NCBI GenBank assembly: GCA_023014365.1
Contig: JAEBUN010000006.1
Location: forward strand, 620,001-684,000
DNA length: 64,000 bases
Source of the DNA: Lepiota brunneoincarnata
Lineage: Eukaryota; Basidiomycota; Agaricomycetes; Agaricales; Agaricaceae
Direction of reading: 5' to 3'
Numbering within the stretch: the stretch's first letter is position 1; each line of letters starts with the position of its first letter. Made by a program: the position numbers and the translations under genes. This document shows, in pieces, positions 41,343 through 52,953 of the stretch. The notes under the pieces are model-generated. The model had not been told where the DNA came from and made no database searches. It worked only from the letters and a program-made list of their open reading frames with translations.

Positions 41343-43744
41343 ATGAAACGAGCCTATCCTGCCTCAAACCAGCTCGATAAGCTCAACGACGACCAGCGTT
41401 CTCTCAAGATCGCACGCCACTCAGCCTGCACGTCCTGCACGTCCTGCAAGGGCCTTCATCCGCCTCTTGGAATTGACGTCGTCCTCGACGAACCTTCCCT
41501 AGATTCTATCTTTGGCGGCCTGGACCAGTATGGCTCCGACGACGACGAAGAGGGCACGCCACCATACCTCGAGTTCTGTGACTGCGGACATGATGTGATA
41601 TTCCATGGTGCAAGTGAGGCCGAGCTCGGCAAGGCAGAGTTCACTCGTCGGGCCCGTGTGGCCATACGGATAGATGAGCTCTTGCAGGTCTGTGCGCATG
41701 GTCCTAACTTCCCTATTCTGCATTTTCTGACATGAAGTAAACAGGTATGTCCTTCTCAGGTCTCTCCACGATCGTGCTGAAACAAGCTTATCCAGGACGA
41801 GGGTTACATCCTCGACTTTGACTACTCAAACGACGACATCGTCTCGTTGCGCAAACAAATGACTCTACGACCGACACTAATAGACCCCCCCATCATGAAT
41901 GCGACGTCTTCTCCGGGCAAGTCTGTCGTCGATTTCTGGTAGCCTCCCACTAAACCCGCGATAGACACACGCTCGCAAAGCATTCCACTATCACCCTCTT
42001 CCTCCATCCTTAGCGACCCTTCTCCCGCTTCTCCTCGCGCCTCCAAAAGACGCCGTCTGTCGTCGTCGTCATCACTGAGCGATGCGGACGACAACGATGA
42101 CGATGATGACGACGAAGAACCGCTGGCGGCCCGCGTTGCCGCCGCTTCGACCTCGCGTTCAGTCACTGGTCGAAGAGGTGGGAAAGCCGGAAAGAAGGGT
42201 CCAACGTTGAAGAAAAAAGCCCATACAGCACCCACTTCGCTAGCCCCACCAGTAGGTGAGGAACAGGCACAAATGAATGGCAGGATGAATGGTGTCAAAG
42301 GACACGAACCAAAGGTCAAGGTTGAAGACAAGCTAGACGAAGGCCAACTGAACCGCCTTGCTGCTGGTGTACCCGTAGACGCGACGAGAGGAGAAGTCGG
42401 GGTACGCACAGCCTGGTTTCCTGTGTATTTACGACCTTTATTCAATGTTGTACACAGGCCCCGACCAAGGTTGAAAAGGCTGCTGTGACTGAGATGAGGA
42501 AGGGTGTCATCCAGATAACGCCGGTCGAGAATGACGGTGCCCCCCGGTCATGGGTCATCCTGACGGGACTTAAAACCCTTTTTCAAAAACAACTGCCTAA
42601 AATGCCTCGCGAATACATTGCGAGGTTGGTATATGACTCAAACTCGAAAGGTCTGGCCATCATCAAACGGGGGTACAAAGTCGTCGGCGGAATCTGTTAT
42701 CGACCATTTTCACACCGTGGATTTGCAGAAATCGTCTTCTTTGCCACAAATTCCGCTGACCAGGAGAAGGTAGCACCGCTCTGTTCTCCCCTTGACTCAA
42801 ATCTCAAACTGTCGGCTGCAGGGCTACGGAGGAATGCTCATGGATCACTTCAAAGCTCACATCCGCAAAACCTACCCTGAAACGATGCATTTTCTAACAT
42901 ATGCCGACAACTACGCAGGTTGGATACTTTGAAAAACAAGGCTTCTCGAAAGATATCACGCTTGATCGATCTATCTGGGCAGGGTATATCAAGGACTATG
43001 AGGGTGGTACAATCATGCAGTGCACGATGTTACACAAAGTCGATTATCTTGACAAGTCCGCGTTGTTCGCGAAACAGAAGGAAGCAATCATGACGAAAAT
43101 TAAGCAGATGTCCAAATCACATATCGTGTATCCCGGGCTACCGCAGTTCCGACCAGGCCAGCCAGCAGGTGTAACAGTTGATTCAAGAGATGTACCCGGA
43201 CTCAGTGAGCATCGCATCATATTATTTATTTTTTCCTTCTCGTGTTGTCTCACCGGCTCACCCAGGGGAAACAGGGTGGTCAGTAGGCATGATGTCAAAG
43301 TGAGTCAATCCTCTGTGAATTGAAATGTCGTAGTGAGCGACTGGCACTCTAGCGTCGCGCGACAATCTCCCAAGAGCGTCGACCGTGCATTTATGGAAAG
43401 CACGCTCAACGATCTAATCCGCCATCCAAGATCGTGGCCTTTCCGAAAACCGGTGGATGCGAACGAAGTAACGGATTACTACGACGTCGTCAAGAACCCA
43501 ATGGGTACGTTCTCATATCCTTCGTCTTTCCTTCTGATCACGATTTTTGTCGCCGCCAGATCTAAGCACAATGGAGGACAAGCTAAAAGGGGGGAAATAC
43601 AAGTCAATAAATGCATTTGCGGAGGACGTCCAGCTCATTATCGATAACTGTCGGAGCTATAATCCTGAGATGACCGTGTATTACAAGAACGCTGACAAGG
43701 TGGAGGAAGTGTTTAATGAACTTATGGCCAAGCGACCAACATGA
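41343..43744 (+). CDS. GCN5: GCN5 histone acetyltransferase (SAGA catalytic subunit)
   Basis: Acetylates histone H3 as part of SAGA/ADA. The ATG at 41343 starts a Cys-rich N-terminal region ([35 protein letters not shown]) found in basidiomycete Gcn5. A basic/acidic linker follows, with KRRRL, a run of nine or so Asp, and KK-rich patches. The GNAT domain has [40 protein letters not shown], the acyl-CoA loop [31 protein letters not shown] and [16 protein letters not shown]. The bromodomain is in the last two exons ([50 protein letters not shown]) and the protein ends MAKRPT. About 650 aa. Convergent with formate dehydrogenase. Confidence 0.96.
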
Positions 43745-43962
43745 TCTCTCTACCTGGGGCCTATCCAGGCAGCATTTGGGTCGCTTGCAGTTTTCTTCGT
43801 GTATTATTATAATACCTTGATTGTCAATGCTTTGCTCTCAGTCTCTTCATTTAATACGCTCTCGGTGCCAGAAGGCTAATTCGAACAACACTCGGTATTT
43901 CATGGGTTGTGTTTGTTGGTATACATAGGAATTTTGTGTTGTACAGCAGATAAAGAGGAATT

Positions 43963-45656
43963 TCAGCGTTGTCCGTCTGTTGTATCATCAGATCCTCAAC
44001 CTGATGGAATACACAGCAAACACTCACAAGCCTTTGTCTCGTACTTGCCAAGGCCAACAATAATATTCTGCGGCTCTTGGGGCTTGTCAGTGAAGTAGTT
44101 CTCAAGAATGCTCTTGACACCAGCAGCATAGCGAGCCTGGGCGTCAAGAGTAGTGCCAGAATAATGGGGCACCATTCCATTACCACCACCAAGCTGGTTC
44201 TTGACCGTACGCCAGACATGCTCCTTGGGCGCAGGCTGGACGTTCCAGACATCTCCAGCGTAACCGTTCAACTGTCCACTCTTGAGCGCCGCAGCGACCG
44301 CATCCTTGTCGCAAATTGCGCCACGGGCAGTGTTCACGAGCCATGCCCCCTTTTTGAAGTGCTTGAGTAGTTCCTCGTTGACGAGTCCACGGGTGCCCTC
44401 GTGCAGGGGACAGTTGACGGTAACGACGTCACACTGGGATACAAAATCTTTGAGATCCTCAACTTTGCGCGTGCGGACGGCCTTTGCGGCTGCCTCTGGG
44501 AGAGGGAGAATAGTCATAATAGAGGAGCTCTTTGCAGTCGAAGGGGAGGAGACGTTGGAGGACGCGGTAGCCGATACGCCCAGCGCCAATAGTACCGACG
44601 ACTTTGCCCTCGAGATCCCAGGCATTCCGAGCAATTTGGGAGACTTGCCAGTCGCCGCGCTCGATCATCTATACTCCGAATCTGATAAGTTTCTAAACTG
44701 GGCATGTGAAAGGGCTGCCGGGTATACCTCATGGGCGGGAACAAAGTTCCTGACCAAGAGCAGGATGCTCATGACGACATGCTCAGCAACGGAGACGACA
44801 TTGGAACCAGAGACCTTGATTCAGGGTATGATGGTGTCAGAACACGAGTACTGGAAAGGAGGTACGGAATATCACGTACTTCCAATACTTGGATGCGCTT
44901 ATCAACAGCAGCGTTGAGATCTATATGGTCGGACCCTACACCAGCAGTAATACAGAGCTTGAGGTTCTTGGCCTATTCGGGGAGAAACAAAACAAAGAGA
45001 AAAGCCTCGTGAACACCAAAAGCTAGGAAGCCGGTCATATGAACAAGGCTTACCTTCCCAACTAAATCACGGGTGAGATATCTGGGTGTGGGCGTGAGTA
45101 ATCAGGGGGCTGGAATCACTCGGTTTGCTAATTTTAGCGTGTACTCACCCAGGGTGGAAGGGGGTGGTAATCAGGACTTCGGCCTATATGGTTGATCAAT
45201 TATGCCGATGTATGATGGGAAGGCAATTCAGGTCCTCAGGGGAACTCACATCCACGATGTGCTTCTGGAAGTCGCTGTCCGGGCCTTCCTTGCTGCTAGA
45301 AACCTGGGGAACGGTCATCAAGAAAAGAACGCATTATGACAGGGTTTGAGACACACTGTGAACAATCGCGTTAAACAGGGGTAGGAGCAGAGATCGTCGA
45401 CGGACTCACCGATGAACTCATGGCCTTTGGATGCGAGCCATTCCTTAAGCCCAAGCTGGAAAGTACGCCGCGTCAACTAGCCGATGCATAAAGCAAAAGG
45501 TAGTGGCGAACCTGGTTTTCAACCGTTCCGAGCAGGCGTTCCTCCTCGAGGGCGGCCTTTCCACCGTCATAGAGAATAGCAAGAATCTGAGACAAGGAAA
45601 GATAAGAAATGTGCGAACGCGATGGACGAGTAAATGGTGGGGGGGCTGACCTTCAT
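43963..45656 (-). pseudogene. FDH1: NAD-dependent formate dehydrogenase, apparently frame-disrupted
   Basis: Encodes nearly a complete NAD+ formate dehydrogenase (formate to CO2). The first coding exon is only ATG AAG (45651-45656), followed by ILAILYDGGKAALEEERLLG. Conserved parts present: [82 protein letters not shown] (catalytic Arg), GNGMVPHYSGTTLDAQARYA (catalytic His). The last exon, 14 nt, gives a KAYGQR end. Two faults appear. Consensus splice sites at 45410 and 45303 leave one extra base, so HEFI and SSSKEG are out of frame. Within about 44495-44510, one extra base separates YYDYSP from [11 protein letters not shown]. Either mutations, assembly errors, or unusual splicing. The rest of the gene is under clear constraint. 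Confidence 0.8.
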
Positions 45657-46382
45657 AGTGTTGTGTTTAGAGTCAGAGAACTGGGGACAAACGCTACCGT
45701 CCCAGGGCGTTGGTTTTTATCTAGAAAGAAGGCCGCGGTCATGGTATGTCATCTGATGTTGGCACAGGGTTCTTGGCGCGAAAATTCACATCCTGAGACA
45801 TTGCGTACCCATCACGTGCAGCCATGGTCTGCAATGGCATCCTTGGCCACCGACACCGTCCTCGACTTATGGGGACCGTTTTGCTCCGTTAAAAGTGGGG
45901 GGATTCACCAGCTCTCCGCCTTCACCTTCGAAGTAAACCCCTTCCGGTGTGTCCCTCTGAACAACCTAAAAATATCAGCTTTGTCGCCTAATATAGGCCT
46001 TGTTATTCGCTTATTGCATACACTGGCCTGGAGTATCGCGTGTTGCATGTGCAATCACTGCCGGCTTTGGGTGCTGGTTGACAGATAGTGGAATAGTTTT
46101 TGCTTTACTAAAGCAGTGAAACGATCACTTAACAAGGGCCAACGATAGCGCACTGTATGAAAAAATCAGCACAACCTTATCGCTCCACACACCAACAGAA
46201 TCTAGCCGATTTCATTACCACTATGAGCTACGATAAGTTCCGCAAAGCGGGTCTAGAATAGGAGGGTATAGGAAGCTGTGTGGTGCCGTGAGAACCTACA
46301 ACGGCTACAACATTAGCTAAATCAATCAGGCGACCCGAAAACACGAAAAAAAACATACCCTTACTGCGCAGTGCCTCACACG
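45657..46382. other. Intergenic, FDH upstream region
   Basis: 726 bp between the FDH start and the ERD1 stop, both minus strand. A CACGTG box lies at 45813-45818, 157 bp upstream of the FDH ATG, and a gataaaaacc stretch (minus strand, near 45714-45724) could be a TATA element. An open frame on the plus strand (45609-46088) is not supported by any motif. Confidence 0.5.
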
Positions 46383-47967
46383 TCATGACGAAGAATGTAT
46401 CGTAGGAAACATCTCATATCCTTCGTCTCCGCTGAAACCGTCGGGCCGAGCCTTAGGGTAGCCATCTTGTGGGTTCTTGATGACTTCCCATTCGACACGA
46501 ATAAAGACCCATAACCATCGTCGAATAATTTCCGCCACTTCTAGCCAGAAGATCCCCACACTTCCGTCGCTAACCGAATACAGATGACTGGAAAGTTTGA
46601 TGGACCATGTCATCCTTAGGATCAAATTTAGGAACACGAGGAGAGGATACACCGGCAATGGGTAGAGAAGGATAGAACGTAATCCCCATGGGTAACGTCG
46701 CCGGTGGGGGCTTACCGATCTACTTGAAGCACCCAGGCGTCTAGGCTCCTCGGAAGCAACGGAGTCCAACGATGCTCGATCCAATATGGGACTATTCGTA
46801 TGCGACCCGAGAAAAAGTTGACGAGGGGGTGTTGCACGGCCAGACTCATTCAACTCTTGAGGCTTCAGCATTTCCAATCCCCAATCATTAGTAATATCCC
46901 ACCAAAAGGAATATATCGAATTGACAGCAGCAGCAAACAGCCTAACGACCCCCCACTGTTAATAAAAAATATTCACATCACTGCACAGGTGAGCTTACCA
47001 CAGGCGAAAGGTGCCATGCCACGGTTGACTGGAGATGTCCTCTCCAACATCTAGACTGTCAATCACGGGTACACCCCTCTGAGCAGCAGATAAAAAGATG
47101 ACAGGGAATGCCGGTTGCGTATTTGAGCGCGTTGAACAAAGGTCGTCGGTCGGAATTGAAGGGTAATCGATACTCGATTATACACTGGCGAAATCGCACA
47201 AGATAGGGGAGACTTTTTGTGGCGGGTCAGGCTAAAGTACTCTGATCAAAAGCACTGGGCATACCTCATGATAGTTGGAAGTACCCATTTGTACCACCCT
47301 TCTTCTGACGGCGCCACAAGAATGCTGTTTCCTGGGAGTAACATTGCCAGCGATAACCAGATATCACCGAGAACCTTGGCGAAGGAGGTTGCGATATCAG
47401 CGAATACGACGTCGGAGAATTGGATGGGCGTGTCAGGAGTAGGAAAGAGGCAGCGATGGAGGGCACTACCAAGACCGAATAAGCGCAATGAAGACAAAAA
47501 AACAGGAAAGCCGAGACTTACTATAGGAATTTGTCGCGTTCGTGTTTGAGGAAAACGTGCATGGGGCAGACGAGGATAATAGCAAGAACTAGTCCAGTGA
47601 TTAGAGGTATATGAGAAAAGGAGTCAATGAGCGTTCTATCGCTCTTTGTGCAGAGGCGGAACACAGTCCAAGACACAAGACAGAATGCTCCATAGGCGAA
47701 GAAGATTTTGTAGACGGCGAAGTAAAGAACTGATGGAGAGACATGGTTGCCGTGTCCGTCAGTCCTATTCATCGACACCGGATTCCGTATAGAATTTCCA
47801 CCCGTGCGCAGGCTCAAGGCAGATATAGGGTCTATTTGCAGTAGGTGCAGCCCATGAAGGTTGGTCGCCCAGGCGAGTATGCCGACGCCGAGAAGTACGA
47901 GGACGCGATATGGGAGAGGGAAGGTGAGGTTGAGGTTCGTCTCAACATCTAGATTGAGTCCCGACAT
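46383..47967 (-). CDS. ERD1: ERD1-type EXS-domain Golgi protein
   Basis: Multi-pass Golgi membrane protein of the ERD1 branch of the EXS family; yeast Erd1 is needed to keep lumenal ER and Golgi proteins in place and to recycle phosphate. The ATG at 47967 gives MSGLNLDVETNLNLTFPLPY. Membrane helices follow (VLVLLGVGILAWATNLHGLH, YFAVYKIFFAYGAFCLVSWT, IPLITGLVLAIILVCPMHVF). Later exons carry the EXS core: IQFSDVVFADIATSFAKVLG, an FRQCIIEY-like segment, NALKYATGFPVIF, SIYSFWWDITNDWGL, and the C-terminal IIRRWLWVFIRVEWEVIKNP. No SPX domain, as expected for ERD1 rather than SYG1/XPR1. An insert of about 60 residues rich in Ser/Arg follows LEMLKPQEL. About 430 aa. Head to head with SNU23. Confidence 0.9.
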
Positions 47968-48116
47968 TATGAAAGTTCATGAAGATTATAAACAGGAGTA
48001 AGGGGGGTGGGGAGATTATATAGGCATAAGAGGATGAGGAGCGGCGAGAAAAATGGCGGTGACAGCTGCGCCTCAACTACTCACGTGCCTCGGACAACTT
48101 ACACCTTACAGTATCC
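47968..48116. promoter_or_regulatory. Shared promoter region, ERD1 / SNU23
   Basis: 149 bp between opposed ATGs. Contains gattatatagg (near 48012-48022), a possible TATA element, and a CACGTG box at 48082-48087, 30 bp before the SNU23 ATG. Roles inferred from position. Confidence 0.5.
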
Positions 48117-48902
48117 ATGGCAGACAAGGGAGGCACGTACACTACAAATGCTGCGGACACCGATTTCCGAAAAAAATGGGACAAGGAAGAGTATGCAGAG
48201 CGAGCTAAGCAGAAGGACAGTGAGGAGAGGGAGAGGATGCAGGAAAACGAAGAACGAATGAAACAAGGTGAGTACATCGCCCGACCTTCAACGCACAACC
48301 CTGAAAAGTGGCTCTCAGGAAAGCGACCTAGAAAAGGGACAAAGAAAGACCTCCCAAAGCCTACAGAGCTCATGAAGGCTCGAGAATCTCCACTAGGACT
48401 AGACAAGAATCTAGGAAAGACTATGGTTGTCCAAAACCCTGGCGGCAGAGGTCCCGGTCAACCTGGCTTCTACTGTGAGACCTGTAGACGGACATACAAA
48501 GACACCGTCGGCTATCTTGATCATATCAACAGTCGGGCACGTACGTCCCCCCCCCCCCCCCTTGCCTACGTTGGTCGAGCGAGCTGACAGCTTGTCCGAA
48601 CAGACCTACGGGCCCTGGGTCAGACGACAAAAATCGAGCGATCAACGGTGGAACAAGTCCGTACCCGGATAGCTATGCTACGAGAGAAGACTATAGAAGC
48701 ATCCGAAGCCAAAGCTTTCGACTTTGACCACCGTTTGGAAGAGATCAAAGTCAAGGAACATGCTCTACAGCAGCAGAAGAAAGAACAAAAGAATGAAATG
48801 AAGGCAAAGGTCCGACTTGAACTTGTGAAGGGCCTTACCCCACATGACCATGAAATGACCAAGCTCATGGGCTTTGGCGGCTTCGGCTCAACGAAAAAGT
48901 GA
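48117..48902 (+). CDS. SNU23: SNU23 (ZMAT2) tri-snRNP zinc-finger protein
   Basis: Component of the U4/U6.U5 tri-snRNP acting at 5' splice-site transfer before catalytic activation. The ATG at 48117 gives MADKGGTYTTNAADTDFRKK, with FRKKWDKEEYAERAK typical of the family. A charged helix follows, then VQNPGGRGPGQPGFYCETCR, the matrin-type C2H2 zinc finger with DTVGYLDHINSRAH. One intron (48541-48604) with a 15-C tract next to the donor splits the finger after the last His. The second exon gives LRALGQTTKIERSTVEQVRT and a Lys-rich coiled coil, ending GFGGFGSTKK. About 240 aa, a normal length. Convergent with ILS1. Confidence 0.94.
48547..48561. repeat. Run of 15 C inside the SNU23 intron
   Basis: Fifteen C begin immediately after the gtacgt donor of the SNU23 intron. 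Slippage here would change distance only within the intron. Such a tract close to a donor is unusual and may be length-polymorphic. Confidence 0.85.
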
Positions 48903-49023
48903 CAGCCAGACATTCGAACCATATACCAACCGCATAGCCCCGGCATCGTGTACAGTATCTATTTATCACTCCATACAATACACTACAAAACTTCTTTCCG
49001 ACTCTGTTCCTCTATCCTACCCT

Positions 49024-52000
49024 TCAAGACGAACGCACAAGGTGCAAAACAAACTTAACATCCGCAATCTCCTGTTCCTCCTCGATGAGCTCCGTACCGC
49101 CAGCCTTTCTATCCTTGTAATCCACTGGTGTGCTTCCTACAGCCTTTCGAATGATACCCTCGTGTTGGACAATAGCGGCGATCAACTCGGCACCAACGCC
49201 CTCCTCAAACTTGTAGTAAACATCGACATCATCCGTGGCCTGAAGCCCAGCCTTCTTACGGAGCTTCTGCACACGGTTCGTGAGTTCACGGGCGAGCCAT
49301 TCACCTTGAAGATCAGGGTGAATCTGAATATCCAGGCGAACGACAACGTCATTGTCCGTGTGTGTAGCATATTGCCCCTCAGCAGACGAAGGCAAGTCGA
49401 GGTAGCGCTGAACTGTTAAATCACCAGCGACCAGCTCAATGCCATCAACACAGATCCTGCTTGTGTTGACATATTCCCTCACAGCGTCGCTAGAAACCGA
49501 CGGCAGAGCATTCTTGACCCGACCTAAGTCCTTGCGCAGTTTCTTTCCGAGCACAGCCCAATCCGCTACCGCGCGATAACGAACGCCAGAGAAAGCCTCG
49601 TCCGATGTAAAGACGACGTCGCGAACATTGAGCTCAGACTCAATATATCGTTGCAGCGGTTTGATGTCTGAGATGTATTGCCCTTCGGGATGGAAGATCA
49701 GGAGCTCCTTGAGTGGCACCTACACGAATCACTTTGTTCAGCTCACTGGTAAGACATACGCTCTGACAATCCCACCTTTAAGGAAAGGTTGTTTTTCTCT
49801 CGAATGTTCCTCGTCAATTCAATGACGGCCTGCATGCGTTTCACTTGACGCTCGATAACCTCGTCGAAGTACTCCTCCTTGACTTTGGGGAAGAGTAAGA
49901 AGTGGACGGAACGGGTATCACCAGCAGCAGGATCGTCAGGGATATACTTCCTCAGCGTCTGGTACAAGTTTTCCGTCATGAAAGGGGTGTACGAAGACTA
50001 TCAAGCACGGCGGTCAGTACAACCCCACTTCAGAAAAACCAAGATACAAACCATGGTTTTACACAGGATAATTAAAGTCTCAAACAAAGTGTTCAAAGCC
50101 GACACCGCATCTTCGACACCATCTTCTCCCTTTAGGCGCTTGCGGTTGAAGCGGATGTACCAGTTGGTCAACTCGTCAATGAGATCAAGAAGTCGGGGAA
50201 TAATGGTATAAAGACGGTAGGCAGTCATTTCCTCTCGGACGAGCTTGATGAGAGACTGACAACGGGCGAGGATCCAGCGATCCATAACATTATTGGGAAG
50301 AGGTGCCTTGGGGTTATAACGGAAGTCCACCCCATTGGTCTTCTTCAGCAGGGCAACATGGCCCAGGAAGAAGCGGAAGGAGTTCAGCCACGGGAGAAGG
50401 ACGCGGGAGATGACTTCGCGCACGCCTTCCTCGCGGAAACGGAGGTTATCACCGCGCACGATGGGTGAGTTGACAAGGAACATCCTGGACAAACATTAGT
50501 GAAAGTGTAACATGGCCAGGGCTTGCACAAGAACCTCGTCGCATCGGCCCCATACTTGTCGATGATGAGGTTAGGATCGGGATAGTTTTTCAGACTCTTG
50601 CTCATCTTTTTTCCATCACTGGAATTCCTTGTCAACTATGTCCTCGCGCCCGGTGACAACAGAAAGCATTCAAAACACGCACGCAGCAAGGACAAGTCCA
50701 GTGACAATAAGGTTTTTCCAGGGGGCCCTTCCGAAGAGGTGTGTTGAGAGGACGAGTAAGGTGTAGAACCAGCCTCGAGTCTGATCAATACCCTCTGAGA
50801 CAAAATCAGCAGGATGTGTGCGCTCAAAAAGATCCTTGTTTTCGAAAGGGTAATGCAGCTGAGCATAAGGCATACTGATGACGCTAAGTTAGTCCATTAG
50901 GTTGACGATGATGACTGTATTTCCCTCACCTCCCAGACTCAAACCAGCAGTCGAATACTTCCTCGATACGCTTCAGCTGGCCCTTTCCCTTCTGCGAGGG
51001 TATGGCGATGTGGTCAATCTTGTCCCTATGAATATCAGTAATTCCCGTTACTCCAGAAAGGCGCTCGAGTTCGGCAACAGAGCCGATACAGACAATCTAA
51101 GCACAGGTTAATTTCAATTGCAACAAGTACCCCGCGAATCGCTCTCACCTCCTCCAGGTCGCCACTAACCCACAACGGGATGGGTGTACCCCAGTAACGG
51201 TTGCGCGAGACGTTCCAATCCCTAGCATTGGCTAGCCAATTGCCGAAACGGTTATCACCCACATGTTGTGGTACCCTGTTGTCATCCGTTAGATGGATCA
51301 AGCCAGCGATGGGCATCACAAATACCATCGGGTTGCTTCGTTATTTGCTACCAGCTCATCCACGACGGGTGCCACCTTCACGAACCACGCGGGGATGGCG
51401 CGATAGATAAGAGGGGTATGTGATCTGAATGAGCAGTCTTAACGAGGTCCCCCGAAACAAAGTAAACACACGGACCGCCAACAGAACGGGTAACTGTGAT
51501 TGATGGTAGACTGAACGATCAATCGGCCCTTTGCTTTAAGTATCCTCTGGATAGGTCCATCTGCTGTCTGTAGCCAAGTTAACCTGGCTGTCTTCGAAAA
51601 AACCCTGTAGATCATAACATGCCTTAACGTGCAAGCCAGAAAAATCAGTGACCTGCGAAGTGAAATGCCCCTTATCATCAACAGGGCAAGGGGGCATCTC
51701 ATCGGGTTTCAAGACATCGTGGGCTATAGCAATACGGTGATCGTCCTCCCCAAAACCCGGGGCTTGGTGGACGATACCCGTGCCGTCTGCCTCGGTGACA
51801 TATGTGTCAACGAGCACGCGGAAGGCTTTGTCTTCGAACTGTGGCGTATCAATTTCCACTCATACACACCAAAAAAAAAAAAACTTACCTGCTCCGTGAA
51901 ATATTCAAACAATGGAACATACCGCCAACCCTTCATATCCTGGCCCTGAAATTGGCCCAGCTTCTTGTACTTCGCTTTCTTTGGATCTTTGTACAACGTC

Positions 52001-52953
52001 CTAAGCAAGCCCTCGTGCAAGATGAAGTTTTGGTCACGTTCCTGATCACGGATTTTGATATAGGTATAATCAGGGTGCACGCAAAGTGCAAGGTTAGAAG
52101 GCAAGGTCCATGGAGTAGTCGTCCAGGCCAGCAGTGATGTATTCGGGTCATCGACCAGAGGGAAAGAAACAGTGACTGCGACTTGATCGAATACGATGAA
52201 CTGGGATGCCTGAATAAGGACTTACTGGCAGGATCATTAATGTCACGATAATCTTGTCCGGCCTCGAAATTTGATAATGGAGTAGTACAACCAGTGGAAT
52301 AGGGCATGACTTTTTGTCCCCGATAAACCAAATCCTTCTTGTATAATTCTGAGAATGCCCACCACACGGACTCCATGAAGGACAAGTTGAGAGTCTTATA
52401 ATCGTTGTCGAAATCAATCCAGCGACCCATTCTTTCCACTGTCCGTCTCCACTCCGAGGAATAACGCATGACAATGGCCCGGCATTCTGCGTTGTAGTTG
52501 TCGATCCCCATAGCCATAACATCGTCTTTGCCTGTGATTCCAAGCTTTTTGTCTATTTCGTGTTCAACCGGAAGACCATGCGTATCCCATCCAAACCGAC
52601 GCGTTACGTGGTACCCACTGACGTGAGCATGCCGAGTTACAATATCCTAAAAGCAAGGTAATGTCTAGGACAGTTTACTCGAGTTGTGAAACCTGCCTTG
52701 ATAGTTCCAGCGAGTAGATGTCCGTAATGAGGCAATCCAGTCGCAAAAGGCGGTCCATCGTAGAAAGAGTACTCTGGCCGACCCTCTGAAAGCTTCAGAC
52801 TTGTTTGGAACGCATTGATCTCTCTCCAAAACTCAATGACCTTCTCTTCTTCGTGAGGGAAATCGAACGGCGTAGAAACTGAAAAAATTGATTGGAGACC
52901 TGGTACGCAAGATCGGTTCCACCTTACTCACTGTCATGTGCAGGAAATGTCAT
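49024..52953 (-). CDS. ILS1: Cytosolic isoleucyl-tRNA synthetase
   Basis: Class I synthetase charging tRNA-Ile in the cytosol. The ATG at 52953 gives MTFPAHD, and a first intron leads to [20 protein letters not shown]. The HIGH region reads [38 protein letters not shown] and [24 protein letters not shown] segments follow. The editing (CP1) domain contains [19 protein letters not shown]. The KMSKS loop is [20 protein letters not shown]. The anticodon-binding and C-terminal parts include [20 protein letters not shown] and [15 protein letters not shown] segments; the end is [10 protein letters not shown]. No mitochondrial presequence is seen. About 1,080 aa in roughly ten exons. Convergent with SNU23 (121 bp). 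Confidence 0.95.

Noticed and set aside
45609..46088. 159-codon plus-strand frame upstream of FDH
   Set aside because: Covers the FDH promoter and first intron region, with no motif and no neighbour exon.
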